Below are positions 47,876-56,199 of a DNA stretch of 64,000 nucleotides, in pieces. Below the pieces are notes generated by a model. It made no database searches. It worked only from the letters and a program-made list of their open reading frames with translations, and was not told where the DNA came from. The translations under genes were made by a program, and so were the position numbers. Within the stretch, counting starts at the first letter, position 1, and each line of letters begins with the position of its first letter. Source of the DNA: an uncultured Archangium sp. (lineage in GTDB: Bacteria > Myxococcota > Myxococcia > Myxococcales > Myxococcaceae); NCBI GenBank assembly GCA_903905455.1, contig CAIVGN010000198.1, positions 1-64,000 of the forward strand. Reading direction: 5' to 3'.

Positions 47876-47905
47876 TATGTACACCAGCTCCTTCGGGTGT
47901 AAGGG
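47876..47905. promoter_or_regulatory. Compact divergent promoter region, PIG-V-like / ligase-like
   Basis: Within a 43-bp spacer, TACACC (47880-47885) and GGTGTA (47896-47901) form a 6-bp inverted repeat with a 10-nt spacer. The arms belong to GGTGTA-type -10 elements on each strand: TACATA on the minus strand (47881-47876, 13 nt before the ATG) and TAAGGG on the plus strand (47900-47905, 12 nt before the GTG). Confidence 0.4.
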
Positions 47906-47911
47906 GGCGCA

Positions 47912-49129
47912 GTGCAGCGCCTGCGTTTCGTCGCGTTGATCATCTGGGCGGTCGGCGTGCAGGTGCACGAGCTGATGGCCACGTTGGGCATCGCCGTGTT
48001 CGCCTTCGCCTCGCTGCCCGAGTTGCTCAAGGTGCGCTCCATCACCCTCCCGGTCATCGAGGAGTGGGGTCCGCTGTTTGCGTTCGCCACCTGGTCGCTG
48101 CTCGCGCCGACGCTCACGGGGTTTCCGCCGGATGGCTCCGGGGTCGGGCGCACGCTGGACTGGGTCACCATTCCCCTCGTGATGCTGGCCGCGCAGTCGC
48201 TGACTCCGGGTCAGTGGAAGTGGCTGGCCATCGCGTCCTTCGTGACGCTGGGGCTCTCGTGCCTCGTCGCCGGGCTGCAGCACTTCGGGTGGTGGCCGCC
48301 GTTGAGCGCGTTCGCCCCGCTGGCGCACCTGCCGATCTCCTTCTCGCGGGTGTACGAGCCCATCGCCGACAGCAGCCGATTCATGGGCGGCGGGTTGTTG
48401 TTCCACCGGCTCAAGTTCAGCCACGTCTCGGGGCTCGCGCTGGTCGCGGTGGTGGTGGTCGCGCGCTACTCGAAGCACCGGGCGCTGCTCATCGCCCTTG
48501 GCTTGTTCGGCTTCATCGCGGTGTGGCTCTTCCCCTACGCGCGCATGGGCGCGGTGGCGATGACCCTGAGCGTGGGCATGACGGTGGTGCTCGTGTCCCC
48601 GTCGCCGGCCAAGGCGTTCCTCTTCAGCGGTGCGCTGGGCCTGGCGGCGGTGTTGGTGGTGGTCGCCGTGCCTTCCTTGCGTGCGCGCTTCGCCGCGGGG
48701 CTCACCGACCAGGGCAGCGGCCAGCGCAGCCAGCACGTCGCGGCGGGCCTCGAGGCGGTCCGTCAGCACCCGCTCGCCGGCGTGGGGCCCGGGCAGTTCC
48801 GGCCATCGAAGTTCGGCGGCGCCCAGATGGCGGAGCACGTGAAGGACAATCCCGGCAAGGCGCACAACGAGTTCGTGTCCATCGCCGCCGAGACGGGCAT
48901 TCCCGGGCTGGTGATCTTCCTGGCGACGCTGGGCATGTTGCTCAAGCGCGCGCGCAAGCCACCCATGGGGGCGATGGCCATCGGGGCGATCGCGCTCTTC
49001 GTGGTGCTCTCCATGGCCCACGACCCGCTCTACCAGGCGCCCTTCAGCATGGGCCTGGCGCTGATCATCGGGCTGGGGCTCGGAGCTCCCACACCGCCAG
49101 CCCTTCAAACTCCGTATCCACGTGCGTGA
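47912..49129 (+). CDS. O-antigen ligase / Wzy-type membrane protein
   Basis: 405 aa from the GTG at 47912, with AAGGGGG upstream. About ten membrane helices and one large periplasmic loop (about residues 110-160, LQHFGWWPPLSAFAP, SRVYEPIADSSRF). The downstream HNEFVSIAAETGIPGLVIF is the signature of the WaaL/Wzy superfamily, and AGVGPGQFRP precedes it. Such enzymes join or polymerise lipid-linked glycans at the periplasmic face. Its last 65 bp are antisense to the end of the next gene. Confidence 0.85.
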   Translation: MQRLRFVALIIWAVGVQVHELMATLGIAVFAFASLPELLKVRSITLPVIEEWGPLFAFATWSLLAPTLTGFPPDGSGVGRTLDWVTIPLVMLAAQSLTPGQWKWLAIASFVTLGLSCLVAGLQHFGWWPPLSAFAPLAHLPISFSRVYEPIADSSRFMGGGLLFHRLKFSHVSGLALVAVVVVARYSKHRALLIALGLFGFIAVWLFPYARMGAVAMTLSVGMTVVLVSPSPAKAFLFSGALGLAAVLVVVAVPSLRARFAAGLTDQGSGQRSQHVAAGLEAVRQHPLAGVGPGQFRPSKFGGAQMAEHVKDNPGKAHNEFVSIAAETGIPGLVIFLATLGMLLKRARKPPMGAMAIGAIALFVVLSMAHDPLYQAPFSMGLALIIGLGLGAPTPPALQTPYPRA

Positions 49130-50525
49130 GGCTGAGGCGCTCGAGGTCGAGCTCCCGGTTTCCGCGTTCGCCCATCACCAGGTAGCGGCAGTGTGTGAGC
49201 CCGACGGGGATCACCTTGTTCGCGCTGAACGCTTCGCTGGTCGTCGTGAAGTGCCGGGTGCCGCCCTGCAGGGCGTTGAGCAGTTGCACCGCGTAGTTGT
49301 CGATGAGCGGGCCCGTCTCGCGCGCCGGCAGCCGACCCGCGGCCAGTGACCAGCCCGGCTCGAAGGTGAAGACGCAGTCCTTCGAGTCCCGCAGCGTGGA
49401 GCGCACCAGCGAGAGGTGGTGCTCGGTGGTGGGCTGACTGCGGCGCACCGTGTGGGAGATCGACAGGCCGATGCTGAGCACGCTGGCGAGCGCGAGGGCC
49501 CCGCGCAGCCGGGAAGGCAGCAGCGAAAAGAGCCCACCGGCGACCAGCGCCTCCGAGGCGATGAGGTGGGCGTTGTACTGGTTCCACCACGCAGCCGAGG
49601 CGAAGAAGGCCAGCAGCGTCAGCGCCCAGGCCGCGACCGAGATGCGCGCCAGCGGGCTCCACTGCCGCTTCCACGCGAGCAGGGCCACGGTCAGCGCCGC
49701 GAGCAGCGGAGACGCGAGGTGCCGCACCGAGACGATCTGCGTGAGCCGGTCACCACGCGCGATGAAGCTGTCGGGGGGGCGCCACGCGTGGAACAGCGCC
49801 ACCTGGGTGAAGAACGCTTCGGGCGCCAGCAGCGCCAACGGCCCCACGAGCAGCAGCGCCGTCCCCGCGACGGTGAGCGCAAAGTGGAGCAGCTCGCGGC
49901 GCGTGGTGAACGAGGCCAGGGCCCAGAGCGCGCCCACCACCCACACCACGGCCCACAGCTTGATGGTCAGGGCAAAGCCGCCCAGCACCCCCGCGAAGGC
50001 CAGCCACCGCCCGCGACGGGGCGAGGCCTGGGCGTGGAGCAGCGCCAGCACCAGCCCCAGGCAGACGAGGTTGAGCAGCGGCTCGAGGAAGGGCCCGCGC
50101 TCGGACTGAACGATCTCCGAGTACGTGGCGTAGAAGCCCGCCGCCAGCAGTGAGGCCCAGGCCGGCCCGTTCCAGCGCGAGACGATGCGCGCCACGAGCA
50201 CGGTGTTGAGCACCCCGATGAGCACCGCGAGCCAGCGGGCGAAGGTGAAGGCGCCGTCGACGCCGAGGAACGCGTGGGTCCACGCCGAGGTCGCCGCGAG
50301 AAAGAACAACAGCCCCGGCGGGTGCACGAAGACGAAGTCGCGCCACGGGAGCACGCCCTGCAGGAGGTACGACGCCGCGCTGAAGTAGACGCCCTCGTCG
50401 TAGTCGACGCGGTAGGTCCACGCACCCTCGGGGCCGAAGAAGGGCAACGCGCGCAGCCCGAAGGCCACGAGCGCGATGCCCACCAGCGCCCACCTGGCGA
50501 GCCGGTTACTCGAGGTGCCAGTCAT
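49065..50525 (-). CDS. GT-C family glycosyltransferase (GT39/83-like)
   Basis: 486 aa, about ten membrane helices. DYDEGVYFSAASYLLQG in the first loop holds the Asp-Glu pair of ArnT-like transferases and DFVFVHPPGLLFFL follows as in that group; SERGPFLEPLLNLVCLG is another conserved loop. It should use a polyprenyl-phosphate sugar donor. A soluble tail of about 90 residues ends the protein. The start overlaps the end of the GT22-like gene by 20 nt, so the two are coupled. Confidence 0.82.
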   Translation of the reverse strand: MTGTSSNRLARWALVGIALVAFGLRALPFFGPEGAWTYRVDYDEGVYFSAASYLLQGVLPWRDFVFVHPPGLLFFLAATSAWTHAFLGVDGAFTFARWLAVLIGVLNTVLVARIVSRWNGPAWASLLAAGFYATYSEIVQSERGPFLEPLLNLVCLGLVLALLHAQASPRRGRWLAFAGVLGGFALTIKLWAVVWVVGALWALASFTTRRELLHFALTVAGTALLLVGPLALLAPEAFFTQVALFHAWRPPDSFIARGDRLTQIVSVRHLASPLLAALTVALLAWKRQWSPLARISVAAWALTLLAFFASAAWWNQYNAHLIASEALVAGGLFSLLPSRLRGALALASVLSIGLSISHTVRRSQPTTEHHLSLVRSTLRDSKDCVFTFEPGWSLAAGRLPARETGPLIDNYAVQLLNALQGGTRHFTTTSEAFSANKVIPVGLTHCRYLVMGERGNRELDLERLSLTHVDTEFEGLAVWELRAPAR

Positions 50526-51894
50526 AGGTGGGGTCCGGCGTGCAGGGGGCGTCGTTCAGCTTGATCAGCGCCACGTCGTGATCGACGGCGAGCTCGGTGC
50601 CCTCGACGGTGCCGTGGCGCGCGATGACATAGTTGTAGTGGCCGGCGCCCTCTTCGGGCTTGTCGGCGCGGTAGATCGGCGCGCGGTGGTGGAAGTACGC
50701 GTAGCCCCCGGTGCGCCAGTGGGTGAGGCTCGCGAGGCGCAGGCCGCAGAGATCGTCGAGCTTCCCCGCGCGGATCAGCAGGCGGTTCTCCGGGCCTCCG
50801 AAGTCGAGGGCCGAGGTGTCGCGCGGCGGATCATGGATGCCCAGTCGCCCGAAGGTGAGCCAGGGCAGGGTGAGCAACGAGAGCCCCGCCAGCGCGAGCA
50901 CCGCGAGCTGCACCTTGGGCTTCACCAGGTCGAGGCCCAGGGCGGCCTGCGCGGCGAGCAGGGGCACGAGGGGGAAGAGGAAGCGCAGTTCCTTGTGGGG
51001 GATGAGGGAGTGCACGAGGAAGAAGCCGAGCACGATCAGCGGCAGCTCGGGACGCTTTCGGGCGCCCAACGCGGTGAGCAGCACCAGCGGCACGAAGGTC
51101 AGCCCCTCGGCGGTCACGAACGCGCTCACGTAGTGAAAGAAGGGCGACGTCCCGAAGGCCGACGCACGGCCCTCGACGAGGTTGAAGCGCAGGTAGGCCC
51201 TCGCGGAATGGAACGGCTCGCCCCAGGTGAGCTGATCGACGAGCCCGTAGCCCACCGCGCCCACCACCAGCACCCCGAGCAGCAGCGCGACGGGGCCCTT
51301 GAGCCTCCACAGCACCGCCAGCGCGCCGAGACAGAACAGCCCGTTCTGCAGCCGCAGCCCCACGGCGAGGCTCAGGAGCAACCCCGCGGCGATCACCTTG
51401 CCTCGCGAGGGGGCCATGAAGAGCAGCGCGAAGGCGAGGGTGATGGGCAACCCCGAGAGACCTTCCCCCATGGCGCGCGGGGCGATGAACACCGCGAGCC
51501 CCATCAGCGAGAAGACCGCCGCGCTGATCGCCGAGGCCCGCTGCGAGGCACCCTGGGCCCGGGCCAGCAGGGACACCGCGTAACCCGTGGCCGAACCCAC
51601 GAGGCAGAAGCTGAACTCGATGACCCGCAGGTACGGCAGGCCCGCCGCTTCGCTGACCTTCATCAGCGCCGCGACGAGGCCGGGGAGCGTCCAGTGGCGC
51701 GCGCCTTCGAGGAACTCCCACGCTTGCCAGCCGTAGCCGAAGACCGCGCGGTGGGCGGGCTCGAGCGCCTGGTAGTACTCGTCGGGCCACCACAGCCCAT
51801 CATCGGCGACCGCGAAGACCAGCCGCGCCACGAGGCCCACGGCCAGCCCACCGAGCAGCAGCAGGCGGGCGGGGCGATCGGGCACGGGGTTCAC
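50506..51894 (-). CDS. GT22 (Alg9/PIG-B-like) mannosyltransferase
   Basis: 462 aa from the GTG at 51894. The first loop WWPDEYYQALEPAHRAVFGYG corresponds to the D-E-x-x-Q catalytic loop of Alg9/PIG-B, and HKELRFLFPLVPLLA is the hallmark H-K-E-x-R-F of GT22 mannosyltransferases. About ten membrane helices and a soluble end of about 90 residues. In eukaryotes these transfer mannose from dolichol-phosphate-mannose to lipid-linked oligosaccharide or GPI precursor. A bacterial enzyme of this type next to a PIG-V homologue is notable. Confidence 0.85.
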   Translation of the reverse strand: MNPVPDRPARLLLLGGLAVGLVARLVFAVADDGLWWPDEYYQALEPAHRAVFGYGWQAWEFLEGARHWTLPGLVAALMKVSEAAGLPYLRVIEFSFCLVGSATGYAVSLLARAQGASQRASAISAAVFSLMGLAVFIAPRAMGEGLSGLPITLAFALLFMAPSRGKVIAAGLLLSLAVGLRLQNGLFCLGALAVLWRLKGPVALLLGVLVVGAVGYGLVDQLTWGEPFHSARAYLRFNLVEGRASAFGTSPFFHYVSAFVTAEGLTFVPLVLLTALGARKRPELPLIVLGFFLVHSLIPHKELRFLFPLVPLLAAQAALGLDLVKPKVQLAVLALAGLSLLTLPWLTFGRLGIHDPPRDTSALDFGGPENRLLIRAGKLDDLCGLRLASLTHWRTGGYAYFHHRAPIYRADKPEEGAGHYNYVIARHGTVEGTELAVDHDVALIKLNDAPCTPDPTYDWHLE

Positions 51895-51906
51895 GGGGGC
51901 TGGCGC

Positions 51907-51932
51907 TTACTACAGCGACCTCGTGCTATGCG
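51907..51932. promoter_or_regulatory. Compact divergent promoter region, GT22-like / PLP enzyme
   Basis: TTACTA (51907-51912) reads TAGTAA on the minus strand, 18 nt before the GT22-like GTG, and overlaps a plus-strand TACTAC. Closer to the PLP gene, TGCTATGCG (51924-51932) is an extended -10 with TA 13 nt before the ATG at 51940; it includes the ATG at 51928. Confidence 0.35.
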
Positions 51933-51939
51933 CTCGGGG

Positions 51940-53730
51940 ATGCAGAGCTTTGCCGAAGTCGCCGCGTTCATTCGCCAGAACGAAGTGGGTCGTCGCGCCT
52001 GGCTGGACACCCCGTATGGGCGCCGCCTCATCACCTACGCCGATCTCACGGCTACCGGTCGCTACCTGCACTTCGTCGAGGCCTGGCTGCGTCGCGTGCG
52101 GCCGTTCTACGCGAACTCGCACACCGCGATCTCCTCGACGGGCCGGGTGATGACCGAGCTGCGCGAAGAGGCGCGCCGGGTGATCAAGCGGGCAGTCAAC
52201 GCGGGCTCCCACGACGAGGTGCTCTTCGTCGGCAGCGGCGCCACCGCGGCGATCAACAAGCTGGTGGGCCTCCTGGGCTGGCGCATCTCCGAGCCGCTCG
52301 AGCGCGAGTTCAACCTCTCGTCGCTGATCCCCCGCGAGAAGCGCCCGGTGGTCTTCGTGGGTCCCTACGAGCACCACTCCAACGAGCTCCCGTGGATCGA
52401 GTCGATCGCCGAGGTGGTGGCCATCGGCCTCGACGCGAAGGGCCAGGTCGACATGGCCGACCTCGAGCGCAAGCTGGCCCAGTTCCCCAACCGCCCGATG
52501 AAGATCGGCGCGTTCTCCGCCGCCTCCAACGTCACCGGCGTGGTGACCGACGTGAAGGCCGTCTCGCGGCTGCTGCACAAGTACGGGGCCTACGCATGCT
52601 TCGACTACGCGGCGGGCGGGCCGTACATGCCCATCGACATGCACCCGGCTGACGAGGCCGAGCGCATCGACGCCATGTACCTCTCGACGCACAAGTTCAT
52701 CGGCGGACCGGAGGGCTCGGGCGTGCTGGTGGCGCACCGGGACTTCTTCCGCACCCGCAGCCCCGAGCGGCCGGGCGGCGGCACCGTGGACTACGTGGCC
52801 TCGTTCGATCGCACCTCGGTGGACTACGTGGGGCGCCTCGACGAGCGTGAAGAGGGCGGCACCCCGGCGATCCTCGGCGACATCCGCGCGGGCATCGGCT
52901 TCTGCGTGAAGGAGATGGCCGGGCCGACCCGCATCCTCGAGCACGATCTCCACCTCTCGGAGTACGCGCTCTCGCGCCTGGGCCGGCACCCCAACATCCA
53001 CATCCTCGGGCCCACCGACGTGCAGCGGCTGCCGATCATCAGCTTCAACATCAAGCGCCTGCACCACGACTACGTGTCGGCCCTGCTCGACCACCTCTTC
53101 GGCCTGCAGAACCGCGCCGGCTGCAGCTGCGCGGGGCCGTACGGGCACCGGCTGCTGGGCATCGATCGCGAGCGCTCCGAGCTGTACCGCAACCAGATCG
53201 CCCGCGGCATCGGCGGCCTCAAGCCGGGCTGGGTGCGCGTCACGCTGCCGTATTACGCCAGCGACGAAGACATCGAGTTCATCCTCTCGGCCATCGAGTT
53301 CGTCGCCGATCACGGCCACGACTTCCTGCCCGAGTACCGGCTGGGGTGGCTCGACGGCGTGTGGCGTCACGTCGACCGCCCGATGAACGACATCAAGCCC
53401 ATCGAGCTGACGGTGGACGCGCTCACCGAGGCCGCGCAGAGCTTCGCGGCGGGTGATCACGAGCAGCCCATGTCCACGGTGCAGATCCGCGCCGAGCGCC
53501 GGCGCTACTTCGACGAGGCGAAGACCCGGGCCAAGGAGCTCAAGGATCGGGCGGCCCGCGAGGCGCCGCTGCTCAACGTGGGCACCGGCCGTCCCGACGT
53601 GGACGCGCTGGTGTGGTTCGACTGCGTGCACGGCGACGACCCGTGGAGCCGGGTCCCCGACCGTGCCCCCGAGCGCCTGCTGCCCAGCCGATGCGGGCTG
53701 TTCTCGGACGTCGGGGTGGCGCTGAACTGA
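51940..53730 (+). CDS. Class V PLP-dependent enzyme with long C-terminal extension
   Basis: 596 aa from the ATG at 51940; an ATG at 51928 would add four residues but lies on the -10-like element. The fold-type I core is clear: TPYGRRLITYADLTATGR, FVGSGATAAINKLV, DYAAGGPYMPIDMHP and Schiff-base lysine in LSTHKFIGGPEGSGVLV. A cysteine pair in NRAGCSCAGPYGH is where cysteine desulfurases have their catalytic cysteine. The C-terminal 150 residues or so (LGWLDGVWRHVDRP and onwards, charged helix, then CVHGDDPW) are beyond the usual 400-450 residues of the family. Substrate unknown; cysteine desulfurase-like activity is possible. Confidence 0.82.
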   Translation: MQSFAEVAAFIRQNEVGRRAWLDTPYGRRLITYADLTATGRYLHFVEAWLRRVRPFYANSHTAISSTGRVMTELREEARRVIKRAVNAGSHDEVLFVGSGATAAINKLVGLLGWRISEPLEREFNLSSLIPREKRPVVFVGPYEHHSNELPWIESIAEVVAIGLDAKGQVDMADLERKLAQFPNRPMKIGAFSAASNVTGVVTDVKAVSRLLHKYGAYACFDYAAGGPYMPIDMHPADEAERIDAMYLSTHKFIGGPEGSGVLVAHRDFFRTRSPERPGGGTVDYVASFDRTSVDYVGRLDEREEGGTPAILGDIRAGIGFCVKEMAGPTRILEHDLHLSEYALSRLGRHPNIHILGPTDVQRLPIISFNIKRLHHDYVSALLDHLFGLQNRAGCSCAGPYGHRLLGIDRERSELYRNQIARGIGGLKPGWVRVTLPYYASDEDIEFILSAIEFVADHGHDFLPEYRLGWLDGVWRHVDRPMNDIKPIELTVDALTEAAQSFAAGDHEQPMSTVQIRAERRRYFDEAKTRAKELKDRAAREAPLLNVGTGRPDVDALVWFDCVHGDDPWSRVPDRAPERLLPSRCGLFSDVGVALN

Positions 53731-53736
53731 AGCCCG

Positions 53737-54969
53737 TCAGGCGACGTGCGCCCCCTTGGGGATCACCACGATGCCGCTCTCGGTGACGTGGAAGCGACGT
53801 TTGTCGTCTTCCTCGTTCACCCCGATCTTGGTGTTGGGCGGGATGGTGACGTTCTTGTCGATGATCGCCCGGCGGATCTGGCAGTGCCGGCCGATCTCCA
53901 CGTTCTCCATCAAGATCGAGTCGTGCACCTCGGCCCACGAGTTGACGCGCACCCGGGGTGAGAGCACCGAGCGGTTCACGAGGCTGCCGGAGATGATGCA
54001 GCCCTCGCTGATCAACGAGTCGAGGGCCCGGCCCACGCGGTTCTGCGGGGCGTCGGCGAACACGAATTTCGCGGGGGGCAGCGAGCTGCTCGCGGTGATG
54101 ATCGGCCACTGCGAGTTGTAGAGGTTGAAGATGGGCTCGACGGCGATGAGATCCATGTTCGCCTGGAAGTAGGCGTCGAGCGTGCCCACGTCGCGCCAGT
54201 AGCCGCGCTCGCGCTGGCCCAGGCCCGGCACGTCGTTCTTGAGGAAGTCGTAGGCGTAGACCCGGCCGCGCTGGTTCAACGACGCGAGGATCGACTTGCC
54301 GAAGTCGTGGGCCGAGGCCGCGTTCTTCGCGTCTTCGGTCACCTCGCGCACCAGGGTGTCGGTGTTGAAGAGGTAGTTGCCCATGGACGCCAGGCAGCGC
54401 GTCGGGTCGCCGGGCATGGGCGGCGGGTTCTTCGGCTTCTCGACGAAGTTCTTCACCTCGCCGTCTTCGGCCACCTCGAGGATGCCGAACTCGCTGCCCT
54501 GCTCGATGGGCACCGGCAGCACCGCCACCGTGCACTCGGCCTTCTTCTCCTCGTGGAAGCGCAGCATCTGCTGCACGTCCATTTGGTAGACGTGGTCGGC
54601 GCCGAACACGAAGACCGTGTCGGGCGACTCGTCGGTGATCAGGTTCAGGTTCTGGAAGATCGCGTCGGCCGAGCCCTTGTACCAGTCGCCGCCGGTGCGC
54701 ATCTGCGCGGGCACGGTCTCGCAGAAGTGGCCGAGGAACGCCGACATGCGCCACGTGCGGGAGATGTGGTTGTTGAGCGAGTCGGACTTGTACTGCGTCA
54801 ACACCTTGAGCTTGTAGACGCCCGAGTTGGCGAAGTTCGAGAGACAGAAGTCGATGATGCGGTACCGGCCTCCGAACGGCACGGCCGGCTTGGCGCGTTC
54901 ACGGGTGAGGGGATCGAGGCGCGTTCCTGCGCCACCAGCGAGGACCATTGCGAGAGTTCGGCCGGACAT
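53737..54969 (-). CDS. glgC: Glucose-1-phosphate adenylyltransferase
   Basis: 410 aa. [27 protein letters not shown] is the nucleotide-binding start, [10 protein letters not shown] and [10 protein letters not shown] the catalytic regions, with the left-handed beta-helix domain in the last 120 residues ([19 protein letters not shown]). It makes ADP-glucose for glycogen synthesis. No glgA or glgB lies nearby. Only 23 bp separate it from the divergent 54993 gene, and a -10-like TAACAT is 13 nt before its ATG; no ribosome site is seen. Confidence 0.96.
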   Translation of the reverse strand: MSGRTLAMVLAGGAGTRLDPLTRERAKPAVPFGGRYRIIDFCLSNFANSGVYKLKVLTQYKSDSLNNHISRTWRMSAFLGHFCETVPAQMRTGGDWYKGSADAIFQNLNLITDESPDTVFVFGADHVYQMDVQQMLRFHEEKKAECTVAVLPVPIEQGSEFGILEVAEDGEVKNFVEKPKNPPPMPGDPTRCLASMGNYLFNTDTLVREVTEDAKNAASAHDFGKSILASLNQRGRVYAYDFLKNDVPGLGQRERGYWRDVGTLDAYFQANMDLIAVEPIFNLYNSQWPIITASSSLPPAKFVFADAPQNRVGRALDSLISEGCIISGSLVNRSVLSPRVRVNSWAEVHDSILMENVEIGRHCQIRRAIIDKNVTIPPNTKIGVNEEDDKRRFHVTESGIVVIPKGAHVA

Positions 54970-54976
54970 GCGCGCG

Positions 54977-54986
54977 ATGTTAGACC
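54977..54986. promoter_or_regulatory. Overlapping back-to-back -10 elements (glgC and 54993 gene)
   Basis: The plus strand has the extended -10 TGTTAGACC (54978-54986, TA 12 nt before the 54993 ATG) and the minus strand has TAACAT (54982-54977, 13 nt before the glgC ATG). The two -10 hexamers share two base pairs. Both transcripts would start at or next to their start codons, about 24 bp apart. Confidence 0.5.
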
Positions 54987-54992
54987 AGCGAG

Positions 54993-55547
54993 ATGATTAC
55001 GCGACTGCTTGTCCTCTGCCTCTCGGCGGCACCCGAAGCGAAGCTCGACGCGGTCGGCGACTTCCCTCAGCTGAGCTTCACTGACAAGGCGGGGGCGCAT
55101 TTTGTGCGCTTCCAACTCAGTGTCGAGCGCACGCGACAGAAGGACGATTCCGTGCTGCGCAGCCGCGACCTGCTGGTGGTGCACACCGTCGGCAAGAAGG
55201 AAGTCTGGCGCGCGAAGGACTTCGTCGACGCCTGCGAGTTCGACCTCACCCTCGAGCTCCTCGAGGGGTCCATCGAGGTGACCGATCTCGATGACGACGG
55301 CGAGCCGGAGATCTCGTTTCTCTACCAACTGGCCTGCCGCAGCGACGTGTCGCCCAAGGTGGTGAAGTTGCTGATGTACGAGGGCGCCACCAAGTACGCC
55401 CTCCGCGGGGAGTCGCGGGAACAGGTCGGGGAGCACGAGTTCATGGGCGGGGACTTCAAGGCAGACCCTGCGTTCGCCAGGGCGCCCCCGAAGTTCCTCG
55501 AGTTCGCCAGGGCGAAGTGGAAGGCGAAGGTCGTCGAGGCGAAGTGA
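54993..55547 (+). CDS. Hypothetical secreted protein
   Basis: 184 aa. A short hydrophobic start ([16 protein letters not shown]) suggests export. [22 protein letters not shown] contains a D-x-D-x-D-G loop, and [22 protein letters not shown] follows; this combination reminds me of the family named M949_RS01915, linked to surface polysaccharides, but I cannot verify it. No catalytic motif is recognised. It is 16 nt upstream of the Tat-exported protein gene and may be co-transcribed with it. Confidence 0.65.
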   Translation: MITRLLVLCLSAAPEAKLDAVGDFPQLSFTDKAGAHFVRFQLSVERTRQKDDSVLRSRDLLVVHTVGKKEVWRAKDFVDACEFDLTLELLEGSIEVTDLDDDGEPEISFLYQLACRSDVSPKVVKLLMYEGATKYALRGESREQVGEHEFMGGDFKADPAFARAPPKFLEFARAKWKAKVVEAK

Positions 55548-55563
55548 TACCGTCCCGCGCACC

Positions 55564-56199
55564 ATGAAGATGTACCTGCCCCCGAGGGGCGCATCGAAGT
55601 CGCGACGCGGCTTTCTGAAGAAGGGCCTGGTGGGTGGCCTGGTGCTGGCGCTCGGTGGTGGCGGCTGGCTGTTGACCCGCCGCAGCGCGCAGGTGGTGGT
55701 GCCCGAGGGGCTCCAGGTGCTCAACGCCACCGAGTACGCCGTGATGTGGTCCCTGGTTCAGCGCTTCGTGCCCGCCCGGGAAGGGTTCCCCTCGACCGAG
55801 GCCCTCAAGACGGCGCTGGCCTGCGACGGCATCCTCGCCATGACCGAAGAGGTCACCCGCGCCGAGGTGAAGCAGTTGCTGATGCTCTTCGAGAACGCGC
55901 TCCCCAACTTCCTCTTCGGGGGCCGCACCTCGCCCTTCACGCAGCTCGACGCCACGGAGCAGGAGCAGGTGCTCGCCGAGTGGCGCGACAGCCGGCTGAC
56001 GATTCGTCGCACGGGCTACTCGGCGCTGCGGGGTATCGCCATGGCCGCGTACTACGGCAACCCCCAGAGCTGGCCTGCGGTGCACTACCCGGGGCCGCTG
56101 CCGGGCATCCACGACCCCAACGCGCCGGTGTGGAAGGGCGGCCTCGAGCCGCGCCCGGTGGGCAACGGCACCTGGATCGAGCCGGAGGTGACGCCATGA
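55564..56199 (+). CDS. Tat-exported small subunit, gluconate 2-dehydrogenase subunit 3-like
   Basis: 211 aa. A twin-arginine signal SRRGFLKKG precedes a hydrophobic helix (LVGGLVLALGGGGWLL), then a helical domain (LNATEYAVMWSLVQRFVP, TQLDATEQEQVLAEWRDSR, GYSALRGIAMAAYYGNP) like subunit 3 of membrane-bound FAD dehydrogenases. It overlaps the GMC gene by 4 nt. Because the partner lacks a signal peptide, this subunit probably carries it through the Tat system. ATG at 55570 is an alternative start. Confidence 0.8.
   Translation: MKMYLPPRGASKSRRGFLKKGLVGGLVLALGGGGWLLTRRSAQVVVPEGLQVLNATEYAVMWSLVQRFVPAREGFPSTEALKTALACDGILAMTEEVTRAEVKQLLMLFENALPNFLFGGRTSPFTQLDATEQEQVLAEWRDSRLTIRRTGYSALRGIAMAAYYGNPQSWPAVHYPGPLPGIHDPNAPVWKGGLEPRPVGNGTWIEPEVTP

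Noticed and set aside
50476-51927. Upstream extension of the PLP-enzyme frame
   Set aside because: Antisense of the GT22-like gene; Gln/Glu/Arg-rich composition and no PLP-enzyme features.
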